Below are positions 32,328 to 35,656 of a DNA stretch of 35,656 bases, piece by piece. Each line of letters opens with the position of its first letter. The stretch's first letter is position 1. The notes beneath the pieces are model-generated. The model saw only the letters and a program-made list of their open reading frames with translations, did not search any database and was not told where the DNA came from. The translations under genes and the position numbers were made by a program. The DNA comes from Sphingobium sp. (GTDB taxonomy: Bacteria > Pseudomonadota > Alphaproteobacteria > Sphingomonadales > Sphingomonadaceae). The stretch spans positions 1-35,656 of the forward strand of contig NZ_QFOA01000031.1 of the NCBI RefSeq assembly GCF_003248505.1, read 5' to 3'.

Positions 32328-34776
32328 CCGCCTTTCCGTCGCCGCTCCCATCCTCGCGGTCGCCGTGGCGGTCGCATCGCCCGCTTCAGGGGCGGACAGA
32401 CAATCCATCACGATCGCCCCCGGCAGGCTGGGCGAGGCGGCGGTCGCGCTCGGTCGCCAGACAGGCGCGAATATCGGCCTTTCCGATCAATCGCTCGCAT
32501 CGATCCCCACTCCGGCCATCGCTGGGCGAATGCCGGTGGAAGCCGCGCTGAAGACCCTTGTCAAAGGCAGCGATGCAACGATCGAGCGGGCCGGAAAGAA
32601 CGGCTGGCGGATCGTTCGCGCGCGGCGCAACGGCATTGGCGGGGCCGCCCCGGCGCGAGGGACTATGGCCCCCGCACCGGACCAAGCCCCCGCCGACATC
32701 GTCGTCACCGCGTCAAAGCGGGACATCCCTCTGCCCCGCTACGCCGGGATGGTGGAGGCGCTCGACAGCAGCCTGTTCACCACGGCGGAGGGAGTCGCAG
32801 GCTCCGCCACCTTGCTGTCGCGCGTCGCCGCGCTCAGTTCCACCCATGCCGGTGCCGGACGCAACAAGCTGTTCATCCGCGCCATGGCGGATTCGGGTGT
32901 CGCCGGACCGACGCAGGCGACGACCGGCCAGTATCTGGGCGACATGCGCCTGAATTACGCCGCGCCCGATCCCGACCTCAAACTCTACGATGTCAGCCGG
33001 GTCGAAGTGCTGGAAGGGCCGCAAGGCACGCTCTATGGAGCCGGGTCGCTGGGCGGCATCGTCCGCATCATGCCGACCGCTCCGAACCTCGGCATCTTCG
33101 GCGGCCAAATATCCGTGGGGGGAAGCGTCACCGAGCATGGCGCACCGGGCGGCGACCTTTCCGCCGTGCTCAACGTGCCGGTCGTGCCGGAGAAGGTGGC
33201 GCTACGGGTCGTGGGCTATGGCATACAGGACGGCGGCTATATCGACGACGTGCTGCGGGACAAGAGCGACGTGAACCGGGTGCGCACCTATGGCGGGCGC
33301 GCCGCGCTACGCTTTGCACCGGACGCCGACTGGACCGTCGACCTGAACGCCGTCTACCAGCATATCGACGGCGACGACGCGCAATATTCCACGCGGTCGG
33401 TGGGCCGGCTGGAGCGCGCATCCTCCGTCGCGCAACCCTATTCGTCCGACTATCTGCTGGGCAACGTCCGGGTCGAGCGGCAGTGGGACGGCCTGCGTTT
33501 CGTTTCGTCGACCGGCTATGTCCGGCACGACCTCGACGAAAGCTACGACGCCACACAGCGCGAGGGATCGCCCGCCCTGTTCCGTCAGGCCAACCGCGTC
33601 ACCATCTTCTCTACCGAAAACCGCCTGGTGCGCGATCTCGACAACGGGCTCGGCTGGATACTGGGCGCGACCTATCTGGAAAGCGTGTCGAGCCTGCGAC
33701 GGTCGCTGACCAGCTACGGGCCGTCGCCGAACGAATGGACGATGCCCACCGAGCAGCTGGCGATCATTCCCGGCGTGCCGATCTTCGGCCGCGGGATGCC
33801 TGCGTCGGCCACGGGCGTCCGCAACAGGATCAGGGAAGCGACCCTGTTCGCCGAAGCATCGTTCGAGCCGGTGCAGGGCCTGATCGCGACGGTGGGCGGG
33901 CGCTTTACCGTCAGCAATCTGTCGGGCCGCGCGCTCAGTCCGGTGGCGCAACTGTCCTCGGTGGATATCGCCCGCGCCGAAGCGCAGTCGGATCGAACGG
34001 AAACGACGTTCCTGCCTTCCGCATCGCTGTTAACGGACGCAGTGCCGGGCCTGACCTTCTATGCGCGCTTCCAGCAAGGTTTCCGACCCGGAGGCCTCGC
34101 AGTGGATGACCAACGCGTCCGCCGATACCGCAACGACCGCGTATCGACGATGGAGGCGGGCGTGCGCAAGGGCGTGCCGGGCCGCGACCTGTTCGCCGCA
34201 TCGGCCAACATCGCCTATACCGACTGGCGCAATATCCAGGCCGACGTGACCGACCGCATCGGCCTTCCCGCCACAGCCAATATCGGCGATGGGCGCATCT
34301 ACACCGTGGAAGGCCGCCTCGCGCTGCGCCCCGTCCCGGCATTGACGCTGGACGCCAGCGTCATATTCAACGACAGCCGCCTTACCCGGCCCACCGACTT
34401 CGTTCGCACCCTGTCATACGCAGGAAGCTCGCTGCGGCTGCCCAACGTCGCGGGGCTGGGCGGACGGCTGGCGGCGGATTATCGCGCGTCGCTTGGGCAA
34501 CTGGGCGATGTCAGCCTTTCGGCCTCCGCCCGCTATGTCGGCAAGTCGCGCCTTGGCGTGGGGCCGATCCTGGGACGAGAGCAGGGCGACTATGTCGACA
34601 CCAGCCTTTCCGCGGGGCTGATCCGTGGCCCCGTTCGCTATTCGCTGTCGCTCAACAACCTGTTCGACAGCGACGGTAACCGCTTCTCGCTCGGCACTCC
34701 GTTCGACCTGCGCACCGATTACGTAACGCCGCTGCGCCCACGCACGCTGCGAGCGGGTATCGACTTCGCCTTCTGA
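32311..34776 (+). CDS. TonB-dependent receptor with STN signalling domain (FecA-like)
   Basis: An 821-residue outer-membrane transducer. After a signal peptide (1-28) comes an STN domain (about 30-100, ITIAPGRLGEAAVALGRQTG), then a plug (DIVVTASKRDIPL, SRVEVLEGPQGTLYGAGSLGGIV) and a beta-barrel ending in IDFAF with terminal Phe. The STN domain contacts FecR, so this receptor both imports and signals. ATG 32311 follows AAAGAGGGGG and lies inside the FecR gene (17-base overlap), giving translational coupling. Barrel details resemble receptors sphingomonads use for diverse organic ligands; a ferric siderophore is the usual guess for the module but nothing here proves iron. Confidence 0.93.
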   Translation: MGRRADRLSVAAPILAVAVAVASPASGADRQSITIAPGRLGEAAVALGRQTGANIGLSDQSLASIPTPAIAGRMPVEAALKTLVKGSDATIERAGKNGWRIVRARRNGIGGAAPARGTMAPAPDQAPADIVVTASKRDIPLPRYAGMVEALDSSLFTTAEGVAGSATLLSRVAALSSTHAGAGRNKLFIRAMADSGVAGPTQATTGQYLGDMRLNYAAPDPDLKLYDVSRVEVLEGPQGTLYGAGSLGGIVRIMPTAPNLGIFGGQISVGGSVTEHGAPGGDLSAVLNVPVVPEKVALRVVGYGIQDGGYIDDVLRDKSDVNRVRTYGGRAALRFAPDADWTVDLNAVYQHIDGDDAQYSTRSVGRLERASSVAQPYSSDYLLGNVRVERQWDGLRFVSSTGYVRHDLDESYDATQREGSPALFRQANRVTIFSTENRLVRDLDNGLGWILGATYLESVSSLRRSLTSYGPSPNEWTMPTEQLAIIPGVPIFGRGMPASATGVRNRIREATLFAEASFEPVQGLIATVGGRFTVSNLSGRALSPVAQLSSVDIARAEAQSDRTETTFLPSASLLTDAVPGLTFYARFQQGFRPGGLAVDDQRVRRYRNDRVSTMEAGVRKGVPGRDLFAASANIAYTDWRNIQADVTDRIGLPATANIGDGRIYTVEGRLALRPVPALTLDASVIFNDSRLTRPTDFVRTLSYAGSSLRLPNVAGLGGRLAADYRASLGQLGDVSLSASARYVGKSRLGVGPILGREQGDYVDTSLSAGLIRGPVRYSLSLNNLFDSDGNRFSLGTPFDLRTDYVTPLRPRTLRAGIDFAF

Positions 34777-34878
34777 AGCCCGATCTTCCTCGACAAAGCG
34801 TGACGGGAGCCACGGGTCGGCACCGTCCCTCCGGTAACGCGCGCAAACGCATGCAGCGCGAGACCCAGAGGAGACATC

Positions 34879-35592
34879 ATGCGATATTTTCTGGCCAGCA
34901 CGGCCATCGCCCCGGCGCTGGCGGCGATCGGCCTCGGCCATGCCCAGGCCGAAACCACGATCGGATCGTCCACCACGACCGCAGTCAGGACATCCACCGC
35001 CGCGAACGGCAACCCGGACAGCATCACCGTCAGTTCAGCCGGTTCCATCACTCTGACGAGCGGCACCGCCGTCACGATGGACAGCAATCATGCGGTGACC
35101 AATGCGGGTACGATCACCATCAACGACGCCGACAATGCGACCGGCATCCTCGTCACGCCCGGCACAAGCGGTGCCATCGCCAACAGCGGCACCATCACGC
35201 TGACGGAAAACTACACCCCGACCGACACGGACAATGACGGCGATCTGGACGGCCCCTTCGCCAAGGGCAGCAACCGCAACGCCATTTGGGTACAGGGCGG
35301 TGCCGCTCATACCGGGTCCATCGACCATAGCGGCACCATCTCGATCAAGGGCAACCAGTCGGCGGGCATCCGCATCGACAGCGCGCTTGCCGGAAACCTG
35401 TCCACCAGCGGCACCATCAATGTCACCGGCGACAACGGCTATGGCGTCGTCGCCCGCGATGTGAGCGGCAACGTTACCCTGCGCGGTGCGACCAACGTCA
35501 CAGGAGCCAACAGCGTCGGCGCGGCCCTGCTCGGCAATATCGACGGCGCGCTCAAGATCCATATGTGGACGGCTCCCTCTTGCAAGGGCTGA
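34879..35592 (+). CDS. N-terminal passenger part of an autotransporter-like protein, ending early
   Basis: A 237-residue product from ATG 34879 (AGAGGAGACATC upstream). A signal peptide (1-24, HAQA before ETT) is followed by Ser/Thr/Gly/Asn-rich beta-helix-like repeats: SSAGSITLTSG, TNAGTITIND, ANSGTITLTE, DHSGTISIKG, STSGTINVTG. An acidic TDTDNDGDLDG may bind calcium. Such passengers normally run to 800 or more residues and end in a beta-barrel. Here, after GNIDGALKI, the reading turns into HMWTAPSCKG and stops; no barrel is present. The sequence past about 35559 looks unrelated. The gene is therefore probably interrupted by an insertion or rearrangement, or frame-shifted; the right edge prevents a decision. 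It lies 102 bases after the TonB receptor. Confidence 0.7.
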   Translation: MRYFLASTAIAPALAAIGLGHAQAETTIGSSTTTAVRTSTAANGNPDSITVSSAGSITLTSGTAVTMDSNHAVTNAGTITINDADNATGILVTPGTSGAIANSGTITLTENYTPTDTDNDGDLDGPFAKGSNRNAIWVQGGAAHTGSIDHSGTISIKGNQSAGIRIDSALAGNLSTSGTINVTGDNGYGVVARDVSGNVTLRGATNVTGANSVGAALLGNIDGALKIHMWTAPSCKG

Positions 35593-35656
35593 ACGGAAAA
35601 TTTGATCGGATCGCTTGCTTCCATATGTCCGGCCTTTCGGTGCGGTCGCACGTGAC
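35559..35656. mobile_element. Possible edge of an inserted element interrupting the autotransporter gene
   Basis: From about 35559 the repeat-rich passenger coding character ends abruptly and composition shifts to a more AT-rich, non-repetitive stretch (AACGGAAAATTTGATCGG). No transposase or terminal repeat can be identified in the under 100 bases available, so this is a guess from the break alone. Confidence 0.25.

Noticed and set aside
34777..34878. Imperfect hairpin GACGG...CCGTC after the second TonB receptor
   Set aside because: Short stem with large loop and no U-run; not convincing as a terminator.

Overview
The window reads as chromosomal DNA of a GC-rich alphaproteobacterium, most likely a sphingomonad (Sphingomonas/Sphingobium/Novosphingobium type). 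The grounds are two large TonB-dependent receptors, one of them in an ECF sigma/FecR/receptor module, a secreted GH2 beta-galactosidase, a complete glycogen operon in the order glgP-glgB-glgC-glgA-glgX, and several small proteins of sphingomonad style. The taxonomic call is inference from gene content, not from a marker gene. I see no rRNA, tRNA or CRISPR array.

Left part (1-13.2 kb): an amino-acid/peptide utilisation region. An M24 (Xaa-Pro type) peptidase cut by the left edge and a DadA-like FAD amine oxidoreductase form a leftward operon. Divergent from it run a GntR/FCD regulator, an APC amino-acid permease and an exported LacZ-type beta-galactosidase. Convergent with lacZ is a TonB-dependent receptor, with tandem hairpins between the two. 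The same GTATAC-centred near-palindrome lies just upstream of both dadA and the receptor gene, so one regulator, probably the local GntR protein, may control both. Next come a leucine-dehydrogenase-like gene, a translationally coupled ACT-domain protein missing from simple ORF lists, and a divergent Lrp/AsnC regulator.

Middle part (13.2-20.1 kb): a gene-poor 0.4-kb stretch with a cyclophilin-like remnant, then a tightly overlapping leftward operon of four genes (GT2 glycosyltransferase, acyl-CoA-dehydrogenase-like flavoprotein, PIG-L deacetylase, NodS-like methyltransferase). This looks like a pathway for a modified glycoconjugate and is the best candidate here for an undescribed system. A PHB-depolymerase-family esterase lies upstream of it. 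A string of small rightward genes follows: an MbcA/ParS-like domain alone, a 42-residue Lys-rich protein, and two or three overlapping small hypotheticals.

Right part (20.1-35.7 kb): the glycogen operon (phosphorylase, branching enzyme, ADP-glucose pyrophosphorylase, synthase, debranching enzyme), which can both build and mobilise glycogen; a beta-lactamase-fold serine hydrolase; a sigma/FecR/TonB-receptor surface-signalling module; and the start of an autotransporter-like secreted protein that ends abruptly in unrelated sequence near the right edge, possibly an insertion.
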